DNA of 64,000 nt from Actinomycetes bacterium (GTDB lineage: Bacteria; Actinomycetota; Coriobacteriia; Coriobacteriales; Eggerthellaceae): assembly GCA_023394615.1 (NCBI GenBank), contig JAEXAI010000006.1:1-64000 (forward strand), in the 5' to 3' direction. Both the position numbers and the translations under genes were made by a program. Position 1 is the first letter of the stretch; each line of letters begins with the position of its first letter. Below the pieces are notes generated by a model. It saw only the letters and a list, made by a program, of their open reading frames with translations. It did not search any database and was not told where the DNA came from. Shown one piece after another: positions 1-8,431 of this stretch.

Positions 1-70
1 ATGCCTCGCATTATATCATAACTGACAACATTCGGCAACATGAAAATGTTATATGAGTTGACATAAAAAT

Positions 71-88
71 AGCCGCTACGCTGCGGCT
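71..88. terminator. Possible small terminator hairpin
   Basis: AGCCGC and GCGGCT pair across a six-base loop, with an A-run before and TTT after. It could end a transcript entering from the left edge. The T tract is short, so this is weak. Nothing else is recognisable in the first 246 bases. Confidence 0.25.
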
Positions 89-246
89 TTGCAAGAAAAC
101 AGGCTAATTCATCTGTAAAAGTACGGAGCGCAGACTCAAACCCCCAATAAGCATCGCCGCCATACCCGAACTTCATTTCCCCTCAGATCTTTTATCTTCA
201 TAAAATTTGTGATCTAATAGTACTCATCCTTCAGAAAGGCAGTCCA

Positions 247-2313
247 GTGAAAAGATTTGATCGCAATGAGTTTAATGCTGATATGTCGATAGCGCTTGAC
301 AAGGTTCGGGTCGATTATCTGAACGAGTCCGATCCTGACAATATGGCGTTCGCTTATGCTATAGCGGATATGTTCGAAACCGTTGATGACGAATCGTTTT
401 CATATACGGATGGGCCCATGGATAAAGGTCTTGATTTTGTAATTCAAAACGATGATTCCTTCAAATTCTACCAATGCAAATCGGTCGATCTGGCTACTAG
501 CCCATCGGGTAAAACTTTCGACGCAACTCCCGTAAATGAACTTGCAGAAGCAATTGACTACCTATTAGACACAAGCACAATTAGAGCTTCGAAAGAAGTT
601 TCCGCTTTCAAGAATCTATACCGCCTGAACAAAGGCGAAAACACTTTGACAGCAGTATTGGCGATCGAGGGCTCTCTGAGTCCCTCTGCCTCAGAAAGGC
701 TGAACCAAGTCAAAGAGAAGTACAGCAATAACGGTGTTCGAATTAATCTCATCGATGAAACGACAATCTTCGAGCATTGGCACGGACTCGAAGATCTTGT
801 TAAGCCTTCAGATGTAAAACTTGATCTGGTCTTACAAGACGAAGATGCAATCCTAAAAAGGAATGGGTGGTTGTACGGAATATTCGACCTCAGCCCGTTT
901 CTTGATGGAATCAAGAAATACGGCAACGGCCTGTTTGATCTGAATGTTCGTTCGAATCTTCGCAAGTCGAGCGTCAACGACGCTATCCGCAAAACCATAT
1001 CAACCACGAAAGGGCAAAAGGAATTCATCCATCTCAACAACGGACTCGTTATTCTCTGCGAAAGCTATAAAAACCAACCTGGAAATTCGCATGTTGTTTT
1101 AAAAGGTGCGCAGGTGATCAACGGCTGCCAGACGTTAAGCACAATCTGGAATTACTATTTTAAAGAGGCAGATGAAACGCAGCAAAAAGAGATGGCGGAA
1201 AATATTAAGATATTCGCTAAAGTAGTGGACCATACTACCGTCGCCAAAAATGACTTGTTAGATAAAATTATCATCGCTTCAAATAACCAAAACACTATGA
1301 ACCCCCGAAACCTTAAGTCAAACTCAATCGAGCAAAAGGAAATTCAGAGAAACTTTTACAGTGGACCGCTGGATTCCGACTATAGCTATTACTACATTCG
1401 CAAAGACGGTGAATTCGACGCCTTTCTCGAGAGGAGCAGTCGGAGTCCCAAAAAGCAAATCTTTGAGATCCCCGACTCTAAAAGGCGAGGCAGCAAACGC
1501 TATAGGAGCATTGACAATGAAGAGCTTGCTAAAATTTGGTGGTCTTGGATCGGCAATAGCAGCAAAACAAATGGTGGCAGTCTCAAATACTTTGAAGGAT
1601 CTCTGTATAGCAACGTATTCGAAAAACATCCTTCGGATGAAATGATGGCTAAATTCAAAGAACCCAAATTTAGTTTTTCAGCTGATGAGCTTGACGCTGT
1701 TGCTCCTAGCCGGTATCAGTATTTGCTTTCCTTGGCCGTGGGGAAATACATAGCCGCTCACGTCAAACCCGATGGCGGAGTGAATAGGTTTAAAAATCAC
1801 AGAATCGAAACACTGCGATTGGATGGCAAGATCAAACCAAACGCCAACAATCAAGAAATTGCGCAAGCACTATCCGAAGACAGAGATTATTTGTTCCCGA
1901 TATGGAAGAACCAGATGTCGTTGGCAATCACCGAAATAGCCGCCTACGCACTAACTCTCCGATACGGAAGCCTCAACTCCGATACATGCAGGGCTATTTT
2001 AAATTTTGATGATGTGCATTATTGGATTATGAAAGGGATGAATCCGGACACTATTTACAATGCGGAAATGACTGGAGAGAATTGCATTCTGCATAAACTT
2101 CTTAAGTTCATCGATGCCGCAATCCGATCATTCTTTATCGCAAATAAAGCAGCGATACTTTTGGAAAATAGGCCAAAATTGTATTTGAGCAGGCACGATA
2201 ACATTGTTTCAATAAAAGAGCAATGCGTAGTAACCAATGAAGACTACAGAGTAGTACCTTTAGAGGAAAAAGCACTAGGGTTGTCGTTCCTCGAATCTTT
2301 TCCGTCGCTTTAA
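247..2313 (+). CDS. AIPR-family abortive-infection/phage-resistance protein with nuclease-like N-terminus
   Basis: The 688-residue product carries the AIPR hallmark at about residues 258-300: an NNGLVIL segment followed by VINGCQT. AIPR proteins are linked to abortive phage infection and often lie beside restriction-modification genes, as here. The N-terminus shows GLDFVIQ followed by FYQCKS (D63, Q76, K78), which resembles the D...(E/Q)xK core of Mrr-like PD-(D/E)xK nucleases. That assignment is inference. The start is GTG, with AGAAAGG about 8 bases upstream. The gene converges on the restriction operon and is visibly AT-rich compared with DNA after 9.5 kb, suggesting acquisition. The middle and C-terminal parts are not recognised. 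Confidence 0.85.
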   Translation: MKRFDRNEFNADMSIALDKVRVDYLNESDPDNMAFAYAIADMFETVDDESFSYTDGPMDKGLDFVIQNDDSFKFYQCKSVDLATSPSGKTFDATPVNELAEAIDYLLDTSTIRASKEVSAFKNLYRLNKGENTLTAVLAIEGSLSPSASERLNQVKEKYSNNGVRINLIDETTIFEHWHGLEDLVKPSDVKLDLVLQDEDAILKRNGWLYGIFDLSPFLDGIKKYGNGLFDLNVRSNLRKSSVNDAIRKTISTTKGQKEFIHLNNGLVILCESYKNQPGNSHVVLKGAQVINGCQTLSTIWNYYFKEADETQQKEMAENIKIFAKVVDHTTVAKNDLLDKIIIASNNQNTMNPRNLKSNSIEQKEIQRNFYSGPLDSDYSYYYIRKDGEFDAFLERSSRSPKKQIFEIPDSKRRGSKRYRSIDNEELAKIWWSWIGNSSKTNGGSLKYFEGSLYSNVFEKHPSDEMMAKFKEPKFSFSADELDAVAPSRYQYLLSLAVGKYIAAHVKPDGGVNRFKNHRIETLRLDGKIKPNANNQEIAQALSEDRDYLFPIWKNQMSLAITEIAAYALTLRYGSLNSDTCRAILNFDDVHYWIMKGMNPDTIYNAEMTGENCILHKLLKFIDAAIRSFFIANKAAILLENRPKLYLSRHDNIVSIKEQCVVTNEDYRVVPLEEKALGLSFLESFPSL

Positions 2314-2503
2314 TAACAACCGTTTGACGCAATAAACGCTTCCGTCTATCCAACGTATCAAAATCGCTCCGCGCCAACACTGTTTCTTTCAGCTAGAGCA
2401 CAATCAAGGTTGTACATTACATCTGTCGACATAACGTGTTGCTTTTTCGAAACATACAAATGCAAGTTAGGGAAGCTCATGTTTAAATTAGTCAAATTCC
2501 GCC

Positions 2504-3736
2504 TTAGAAAGCTATTGGCTCAAAAATTTCAAATTCAGGTTCAGCAAGATCAAACCGTTGAGGAGAAGGAAACAGAAGCTCAAGATTCTCAGGTTTAATC
2601 TTGAATAGATATCCATGATCGCGAACGCGTGTTTCTTTTTGTGAAAGAGTGTAGTCCATTGTGATAACACTTCTTTCAATTAGGGTACTAAGAAGCCCGA
2701 TATTGGGGCTTCTCGTGTAAAGCACTTCATCATATCTAAAGTATTCAATGCCCCCCCGATGTTCGGACTCCGCTTTTACCCAAAAGGTCTCATGGTGTTT
2801 TTCGCTTAATCGAGAACGAAGCGTATCCAGCTTCCAATTAACAACTTCTTTCCATTCGCCTACTGAGTTCATAGAGCGATTCTTAAGCAGATCTTCTTCT
2901 TCATCGACATAGAAATATAAACCTTGAGTGTTTGGCTTAGAGGCATCAACCGTACAATACAACTGTTTTCTGCCATCACGGAAATACCCGTATGCATCGA
3001 GCAACTCCTGTGCGGCATTGATTTTGCTATTGTTCCAATCGGGGATTTGGGAAAAGAGGTTAGACCGGTTTCTCGACTTGGCCCCCATTAATCCTCGCGC
3101 TGCTTTTAACTCTATCCCCTTATAATCAGGTGCCTTACTAGAGTTTGGAGGTATTTTGAGCTGTTTCTCAAGCGTCATTCCTACTCCAGTATCTCCTCTT
3201 ACAGAGCTTCTTATAAACCCTTTCTTATGTATTTTAACCAGCCTATCAAGCAATTCCGCAGCTGCCGATTGGGAATCAGCAGCTGCGGAATTTATTACTT
3301 CCCAGACAAAGCTCTCTCTATCGTTTTTTAAAGAGTCCACTGTGGTTTTATTACTCAGGTTGATAACAAAAAGCGTTCCATCGATTGCAACCATGGCGAG
3401 TAGATTGTTTGCCACGCAGAAATCATCTACTTTGCAAAACCAAATTCGCGGATCACCATGCTTCGTGTTCGGCCGATATACCGAAGCTGTAGTGTTCCTG
3501 ATATGATCAGCATATACGAAGGCAGTGGGAATACTACTTTTGGCATCTGGCCCTTGCCTTTGTATTGAGTAATCATGAAGATTATTCCGCTTGAGAAATT
3601 GCCGGACAGAAACCGTTGCGTCCATGATTGATTTCTTCATGCACGTCACGGTAGGCACAATAAGCGCCACATCAATTCCGCGTTGAGTAAAGTAAGGAAG
3701 GACATCCTCGACTTTAGTATCGGATGCGCTAATCAT
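2504..3736 (-). CDS. MvaI/BcnI-family type II restriction endonuclease
   Basis: This is a 410-residue protein. The catalytic half begins near residue 180 with GDTGVGMTLE, followed by APDYKGIELK, which supplies a D204...E209-x-K211 triad. RDHGYLFKI lies near the C-terminus. All three segments match the plan of MvaI and BcnI, which cut CC(N)GG-type sites. The first 170 or so residues are extra relative to MvaI, which is about 250 residues, and are not recognised; they may be a target-recognition or dimer domain. Its start overlaps the methyltransferase stop by 8 bases, so the two are translated as one operon with methylase first. The exact recognition site cannot be read from sequence. Confidence 0.85.
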   Translation of the reverse strand: MISASDTKVEDVLPYFTQRGIDVALIVPTVTCMKKSIMDATVSVRQFLKRNNLHDYSIQRQGPDAKSSIPTAFVYADHIRNTTASVYRPNTKHGDPRIWFCKVDDFCVANNLLAMVAIDGTLFVINLSNKTTVDSLKNDRESFVWEVINSAAADSQSAAAELLDRLVKIHKKGFIRSSVRGDTGVGMTLEKQLKIPPNSSKAPDYKGIELKAARGLMGAKSRNRSNLFSQIPDWNNSKINAAQELLDAYGYFRDGRKQLYCTVDASKPNTQGLYFYVDEEEDLLKNRSMNSVGEWKEVVNWKLDTLRSRLSEKHHETFWVKAESEHRGGIEYFRYDEVLYTRSPNIGLLSTLIERSVITMDYTLSQKETRVRDHGYLFKIKPENLELLFPSPQRFDLAEPEFEIFEPIAF

Positions 3737-5009
3737 CGTTTTGACTCAATATTTTCAAAAAATTGTTCCCAACCTTTTCAGCAAGCACCACAGGAACAGC
3801 ATTACCGATTTGGGTATACTTAGGAAGCTCGCGTTCGTGGATGCCGTCTCTCGGATTGCCCGCTCGTCTTATCCCGCCCGTAGTCCTTTTCCCTGCAAAA
3901 CTATACCAATCAGGAAAAGTCTGCAGCCTAGCCCACTCACGAACAGTAAGCACTCTGGGTTTTGAGTAATGGACATAGTCATCCGCCAGACAACATGCCG
4001 TTATAGTAGGGCCTTTTTCGTCCCATCGCGCAGGCAAGAGTTTTTGAGCAAACTTTTTTGTTTTAAATCTATCTGGTATTTCTCCCCCATTTTCATGCAT
4101 GCAGGTGAATTTCTCAACGATGCGGTCCGAGTGCTTTGAGTACTCTTGTTCAGATAACGGCGAACCTTTTTTCATAAGAGAACCGTCTTTTTTCGTCCTC
4201 AGTTTCTTTTGAATGGGAGTTTTCGCAGCACTAAGATAAATAGTGTCCTCTCCTCCTAGATGGTAGTTATCATGGTCGAGATCACTGAGAAGATCAATTA
4301 GATCAGGGTAGTCGCAAGTTGGAATAGGCAAGAACCCAGCCTTGACGGCATCGTCAGGAATGGGCTTCGCATTATTGATAACACCATTTCTGATGCCGAC
4401 CATAAGAACGCGGGGCCTATTCTGCGGAGCACCATAGTCTTTCGCATGAACGAGTTTCCAACGAACCGTATATCCATCAATAGCTATAAAAGTGTTTAAC
4501 ACGTCATTCCATATTTCTCCCTTATTACCAGATGGCGTCCATCTTCCAGAGAGTATTCCTTTAACGTTTTCAAAGAGAAAAATCTTCGGATGCATTGCTT
4601 CAATCAACTTAGCCATTGCTTTGTAAAGATGATTTGAAGGAATCTGCTCCTTATTAACGGAATAATGCCTACGATATCCGATCCCGGAGTATCCCTGGCA
4701 TGGGGGGCCTCCGACAAGGAGATCCAAATCACCTGATTTGACATCAATGCCATAATCGCTTTTCATATTCATGATAACCGAATTGAGAAAGTTATCGTTT
4801 TCAGCAAGCGTCCAAACATCTGACACGTTATATCTCTCTCTGAGGAGAGGATACTCAGAGTCTCGATTCTCCAAGTACGTTTCCATTGCGTCCTTGTTTA
4901 GTTCATTAACTAGCACCGGAACAAAACCCGCTTGCTCTAAACCTAGAGAAAGACCGCCGCACCCAGCAAACAAATCGACAAAACACTTATTTCCGTTTCT
5001 ATCAGGCAC
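3729..5009 (-). CDS. C5-cytosine DNA methyltransferase of the restriction operon
   Basis: All core motifs of a 5-methylcytosine methyltransferase are present. Motif I is FVDLFAGCGG, motif IV is GGPPCQGYS with catalytic Cys104, motif VI is FLFENVKG, motif VIII is QNRPRV and motif X is IGNAVPVVLA. It should protect host DNA from the downstream endonuclease. I place the start at GTG 5009, where AAGGAG (5020-5025) is a good ribosome site. The frame is open to TTG 5045, but that codon lies within about 5 bases of a TATAAT box and has no ribosome site. The product is 426 residues. It is the first gene of a two-gene minus-strand operon. Confidence 0.92.
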   Translation of the reverse strand: MPDRNGNKCFVDLFAGCGGLSLGLEQAGFVPVLVNELNKDAMETYLENRDSEYPLLRERYNVSDVWTLAENDNFLNSVIMNMKSDYGIDVKSGDLDLLVGGPPCQGYSGIGYRRHYSVNKEQIPSNHLYKAMAKLIEAMHPKIFLFENVKGILSGRWTPSGNKGEIWNDVLNTFIAIDGYTVRWKLVHAKDYGAPQNRPRVLMVGIRNGVINNAKPIPDDAVKAGFLPIPTCDYPDLIDLLSDLDHDNYHLGGEDTIYLSAAKTPIQKKLRTKKDGSLMKKGSPLSEQEYSKHSDRIVEKFTCMHENGGEIPDRFKTKKFAQKLLPARWDEKGPTITACCLADDYVHYSKPRVLTVREWARLQTFPDWYSFAGKRTTGGIRRAGNPRDGIHERELPKYTQIGNAVPVVLAEKVGNNFLKILSQNDD

Positions 5010-5049
5010 AGCTGGAATTCTCCTTCGAACTCTAATTAATTGCAAATAT

Positions 5050-5078
5050 ATTATAGATACATACGTTGTAGAAGTCCA
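5050..5078 (-). promoter_or_regulatory. Probable promoter of the restriction-modification operon
   Basis: On the minus strand, TGGACT, 17 bases, then TATAAT precede the methyltransferase. Transcription would start near 5043, about 34 bases before GTG 5009. This supports the downstream start. I see nothing else between here and the NERD gene at 5324. Confidence 0.5.
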
Positions 5079-5323
5079 GGATTGCGTTTTGAATGATGCA
5101 TGAAATCCACCGAGCGAGATTACGTAGCATTCCTCGCTGGAAGAGAAATTAGATCAATCTATGCCGTCAGCCACTAGGTTTTATGGCAGATTAGCATCGA
5201 GGCATGAAAGCGACGTGTTGCGTCATTGGCACCCGGCTGGCCTAATTTTTCATACAATAAGAAAAGTCAATTTGTATTTCCCGAAGTGTTTAAGCCAAAC
5301 AAAATCAGGGGGCAGTTTCAACT

Positions 5324-6265
5324 TTGAAACGGACAGCGCAGACACTACTTGCGGCGATATTTGCAGTTCTTCTTTTCGTCGCGCCCGCATATGCTGCCAA
5401 TAACGTTGCAGTACTTAGCGATGCCGATACCACAACCCCAACTGTCGAGAGCGCAGCTGCCCCCGCATCAAACCCAGATTCGAGCCAAAAAGCAACGAAC
5501 GGCACATCCGACAACAGCTCTTCATCAATCGGCAACTTCGTAAAACACTTCATAGGAATGCTGCTTGGATACTTTCTGCTTTTGCCCATTGTCATTATCG
5601 TGATTATCGTTGCAAGTTCCCGCTCTTCGAAGAAGCACAAGGTTGACTACTTCCAGCAAACGCCCTATTTCATCGAAACTGGCAACTCCTATTTGGCCAC
5701 CATGAACGATGCAGGGAAAAAAGGCGAATACGCTCTGGGAGACCAGCTGGCAAGGGCTTTCCCAAGCGTTTGGTTCGCCTTCAACGTCTATGTTCCGAAA
5801 GGCAACGGATACTACAGTGAAGTTGACGTAGTCATGATTACGGCCAAGGGCATCTACGTCTTTGAGACGAAGAATTACTCGGGTTGGATTTTCGGTCGAG
5901 CAACCGACGAGAAATGGACTCAAACCTTCCGAACAGGGACCAAAAGTCGTTTCTACAACCCCATCAAACAGAATGCAGCTCATATAAAAGCACTGGCAGA
6001 ATACCTACATCTCGACCGGTCCTGTTTCGTTTCGATTGTCGTGTTCGGTAATCAATGCACCCTCAAAAGCATAAGCAGCACTGTCGACGTACCGGTAGTC
6101 TACTGCTCAGATGCCAGCAAAACGGTAGCATCCATAGAAGCCCAGCGCGCAGACATGTTCTCGCGACCCCAGATGGACGTCATCCACAACCGTATGAAAG
6201 CCGTATCGAACGTAGACGAGTCGGTGAAGGCCGCTCATATCAGCAATAGCACAGCCATGCGATAG
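5324..6265 (+). CDS. Membrane-anchored NERD-domain (nuclease-related) protein
   Basis: The 313-residue product has a signal peptide ending near AYA, a low-complexity Ser/Ala/Thr linker, a strong membrane helix at about residues 75-100, and then a NERD domain. The NERD core is visible as GEYALGDQL, SEVDVVMI (E166, D168), and GIYVFETKNYSG (E181, K183), the PD-(D/E)xK-like triad of this family. NERD proteins are predicted nucleases or DNA-processing factors; the substrate is unknown. The start is TTG 5324 with AGGGGG 11 bases upstream. Topology suggests either an exported NERD domain or, if the first helix is uncleaved, a cytoplasmic one behind two membrane helices. It sits between two restriction systems. 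Confidence 0.85.
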   Translation: MKRTAQTLLAAIFAVLLFVAPAYAANNVAVLSDADTTTPTVESAAAPASNPDSSQKATNGTSDNSSSSIGNFVKHFIGMLLGYFLLLPIVIIVIIVASSRSSKKHKVDYFQQTPYFIETGNSYLATMNDAGKKGEYALGDQLARAFPSVWFAFNVYVPKGNGYYSEVDVVMITAKGIYVFETKNYSGWIFGRATDEKWTQTFRTGTKSRFYNPIKQNAAHIKALAEYLHLDRSCFVSIVVFGNQCTLKSISSTVDVPVVYCSDASKTVASIEAQRADMFSRPQMDVIHNRMKAVSNVDESVKAAHISNSTAMR

Positions 6266-6374
6266 GGACCGCATTCAACCGCTTTTATTCTCTCAGCAAG
6301 GTATGAAAGAACATAGAATGTCATTACTGAGAACTTCGCAGGCAATCTACCAACCTCGATAAAGGAATTTTCAC

Positions 6375-6539
6375 ATGGAGGAAAAGGGAACCGAGGCATT
6401 CAGCTTTCAGCAGCCGTACGCTTTGGAAATAGCGCTTGGGAACAATACTCTCGAATACCGATGATGGGCGTCTTCCGAAACCTACATCGGGCTTAGGGAA
6501 TGGTCCCAATTGAAAGCATTCTTGCCAATAACACGGTAA
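6375..6539 (+). pseudogene. Remnant of an ASCH-domain protein N-terminus
   Basis: An ATG with a ribosome site (AAAGGA) opens a frame reading MEEKGTEAFSFQQPYALEIA then LGNNTLEYR. This resembles the ASCH-domain start, where a QPYA segment leads to LG.KT.E(F/Y)RSW. An in-frame TGA falls where the Ser of RSW is expected, and the frame resumes with WASSETYIG before a TAA at 6537. No remainder of the domain follows, so I read it as a broken, truncated gene. The rest of the 6266-6688 gap holds no other gene that I can see. Confidence 0.42.
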
Positions 6540-6616
6540 AACCCCACGTTATCTGGATAAACGCTAGAATAGTATTGAGACACTTGCAGCAATTAATCAT
6601 GCTAGACAATGCAGCA

Positions 6617-6632
6617 TTGCGCTGCAGCGCAA
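6617..6632. promoter_or_regulatory. 16-bp perfect palindrome upstream of mcrB
   Basis: TTGCGCTGCAGCGCAA is a perfect palindrome 57 bases before the mcrB start. It could be an operator for this restriction operon; no matching regulator is adjacent. Confidence 0.35.
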
Positions 6633-6688
6633 AACGTTGCATAGTGACAAGCATTTCTTTACGAGATAACTGATAACAGAGGAGCGTT

Positions 6689-8431
6689 ATGACAGAAGAT
6701 GCTTTCAACAGATATCCGGCCGCACAAGACCAATCCAATACTGGCAACCCAGCATACAAGGCTGACCCGGCGAGCGAAGAAGAGCCTCTATCGTTTTCCC
6801 AAGAAAAGTTGTTTAGCCTGATTGAACGCTACAAAACGGCATTCCCAGATACTTGGCCAGATGAATGCTACAAGTGGATTGCGGTAAAGCATTTTCAAGC
6901 TGCCTGGGATATCAATGCCGCCGATTTCGCCGGCATGCTGGATGCGGCTTTGCACAAGACCGACAATCTGCTCGCATCGGCAAACAACTACCCCAAAGCC
7001 ATGATTTTAAAATTTGCGACCGACAACCCCGAAATCGTACGAGCGATGTTCGCAAACTTATATGACGAAACAAAGCCCTTGATAGCCCGCATCAGCATGT
7101 TCAAGCAGAGTGCGGAAGCGTTTCGGAATGACCAATCGTATGACGGCTGGAAGAACCATTACCAAACTGAGAACGTTATCAGCATCTATCTCTGGTTGCG
7201 CTACCCCGACAAGTATTACATTTTCAAATACTCTGAGTGCAAAGCCGTTGCCAAGGCAGTCGACAGCACCTTCATGCCCAAGCAAGGTGAGGGCTTTAAA
7301 AACGTCGTAGGCGGCAAGGCGCTCTACGATGCGATTGCGCAGACCCTTTCAAATGACCTCGAACTGGTCTCGCAGTTCAAAAACTCCCTCAATAGTGATT
7401 GCTATCCCGACCCTCAGTTGCGCACCCTTACGATTGATTTCGGATATTTCGTATCCAAAAGGTTGGACGACTACCCTGCCATCTGCAATCCCGATACGTC
7501 GAATGAAACAGTTTCAAGCCAGACTTCCCCACATACCAACGGAAGCAACGCAGAGGATGACCAGACTCCGCAACCCTACACCAAAGATGACTTCCTTAAG
7601 GAGTCGTTCATAGATGAAGATGCCTACAAGCAGCTCGTCTCGCTGTTGCATCGAAAGAAGAACCTAATTCTGGAAGGTGCGCCCGGCACTGGAAAGACCT
7701 TCACGGCCAAGCGTCTTGCATGGTCGATGATAGGTGCTAAGGATGAGTCGCGTATCGAGATGGTCCAATTCCATCAGAGCATGACTTATGAGGACTTCGT
7801 CTGCGGATATCGGCCCAACGAAGATGGCGGATTCAGTGTTGAATTGGGTACGTTCACGCGGTTTTGCGAGCGGGCGCAAGAAGATCCTGGCAACGACTAC
7901 TTCTTCATCATCGACGAAATCAATCGAGCCAACATCTCCAAAGTGCTAGGTGAGCTGCTGATGCTTATCGAAGCCGATAAGCGCGGCGAGCAGAATGCTG
8001 TATTCCTGCCTGTTGCGAAACGGATTTTTTCAGTGCCGGAGAACTTGTTCATCATCGGAATGATGAACACGGCCGATCGCGGCTTGGCCCTTATCGACTA
8101 TGCACTTCGCCGTCGTTTCGCGTTCTTCCAAATGAAGCCGGAATTGGAAAGTGAAAAGTTCAAGCAGACTATCGACGGCATTAACAACCAGAAGCTGGCA
8201 AATCTGGTCCGCGCGGTGATTTCCCTGAATAAGGACATCGCCAAAGATGAGGCACTAGGCGACGGCTTCTGCATCGGCCACAGCTATTTCTGCCTTGACA
8301 CAGGGGCGACCGAAAGCGACGTGGTTTCGGTCGAGCGCTATGAGCTTGAGCCGTTGGTGCGCGAGTACTGGTTCGACAACAGCAAAAAAGTCAGCGACGA
8401 GATCGCCAGACTGAAAGATGCGGTTAAGTGA
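6689..8431 (+). CDS. mcrB: McrB-type AAA+ GTPase of a modification-dependent restriction system
   Basis: McrB translocates DNA using GTP and, with McrC, cleaves DNA carrying methylated cytosine. The 580-residue product has an N-terminal domain of about 300 residues. A McrB-type AAA+ domain follows, with Walker A GAPGTGKT (330-337), Walker B FFIIDEINRAN (405-415) and the McrB signature MNTADRG (459-465). The N-terminal part is not the E. coli McrB DNA-binding domain and may recognise a different modification. The start ATG has AGAGGAG just upstream. It overlaps mcrC by 4 bases (GTGA), showing translational coupling. It is complete, with no missing motif. Confidence 0.93.
   Translation: MTEDAFNRYPAAQDQSNTGNPAYKADPASEEEPLSFSQEKLFSLIERYKTAFPDTWPDECYKWIAVKHFQAAWDINAADFAGMLDAALHKTDNLLASANNYPKAMILKFATDNPEIVRAMFANLYDETKPLIARISMFKQSAEAFRNDQSYDGWKNHYQTENVISIYLWLRYPDKYYIFKYSECKAVAKAVDSTFMPKQGEGFKNVVGGKALYDAIAQTLSNDLELVSQFKNSLNSDCYPDPQLRTLTIDFGYFVSKRLDDYPAICNPDTSNETVSSQTSPHTNGSNAEDDQTPQPYTKDDFLKESFIDEDAYKQLVSLLHRKKNLILEGAPGTGKTFTAKRLAWSMIGAKDESRIEMVQFHQSMTYEDFVCGYRPNEDGGFSVELGTFTRFCERAQEDPGNDYFFIIDEINRANISKVLGELLMLIEADKRGEQNAVFLPVAKRIFSVPENLFIIGMMNTADRGLALIDYALRRRFAFFQMKPELESEKFKQTIDGINNQKLANLVRAVISLNKDIAKDEALGDGFCIGHSYFCLDTGATESDVVSVERYELEPLVREYWFDNSKKVSDEIARLKDAVK

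Noticed and set aside
2410..2598. A 62-residue frame between AIPR and the endonuclease
   Set aside because: It overlaps the endonuclease 3' end on the opposite strand and has no good start signal or similarity.
5010..5045. TTG 5045 as the methyltransferase start
   Set aside because: It lies a few bases from the TATAAT box and has no ribosome site, while GTG 5009 has AAGGAG.
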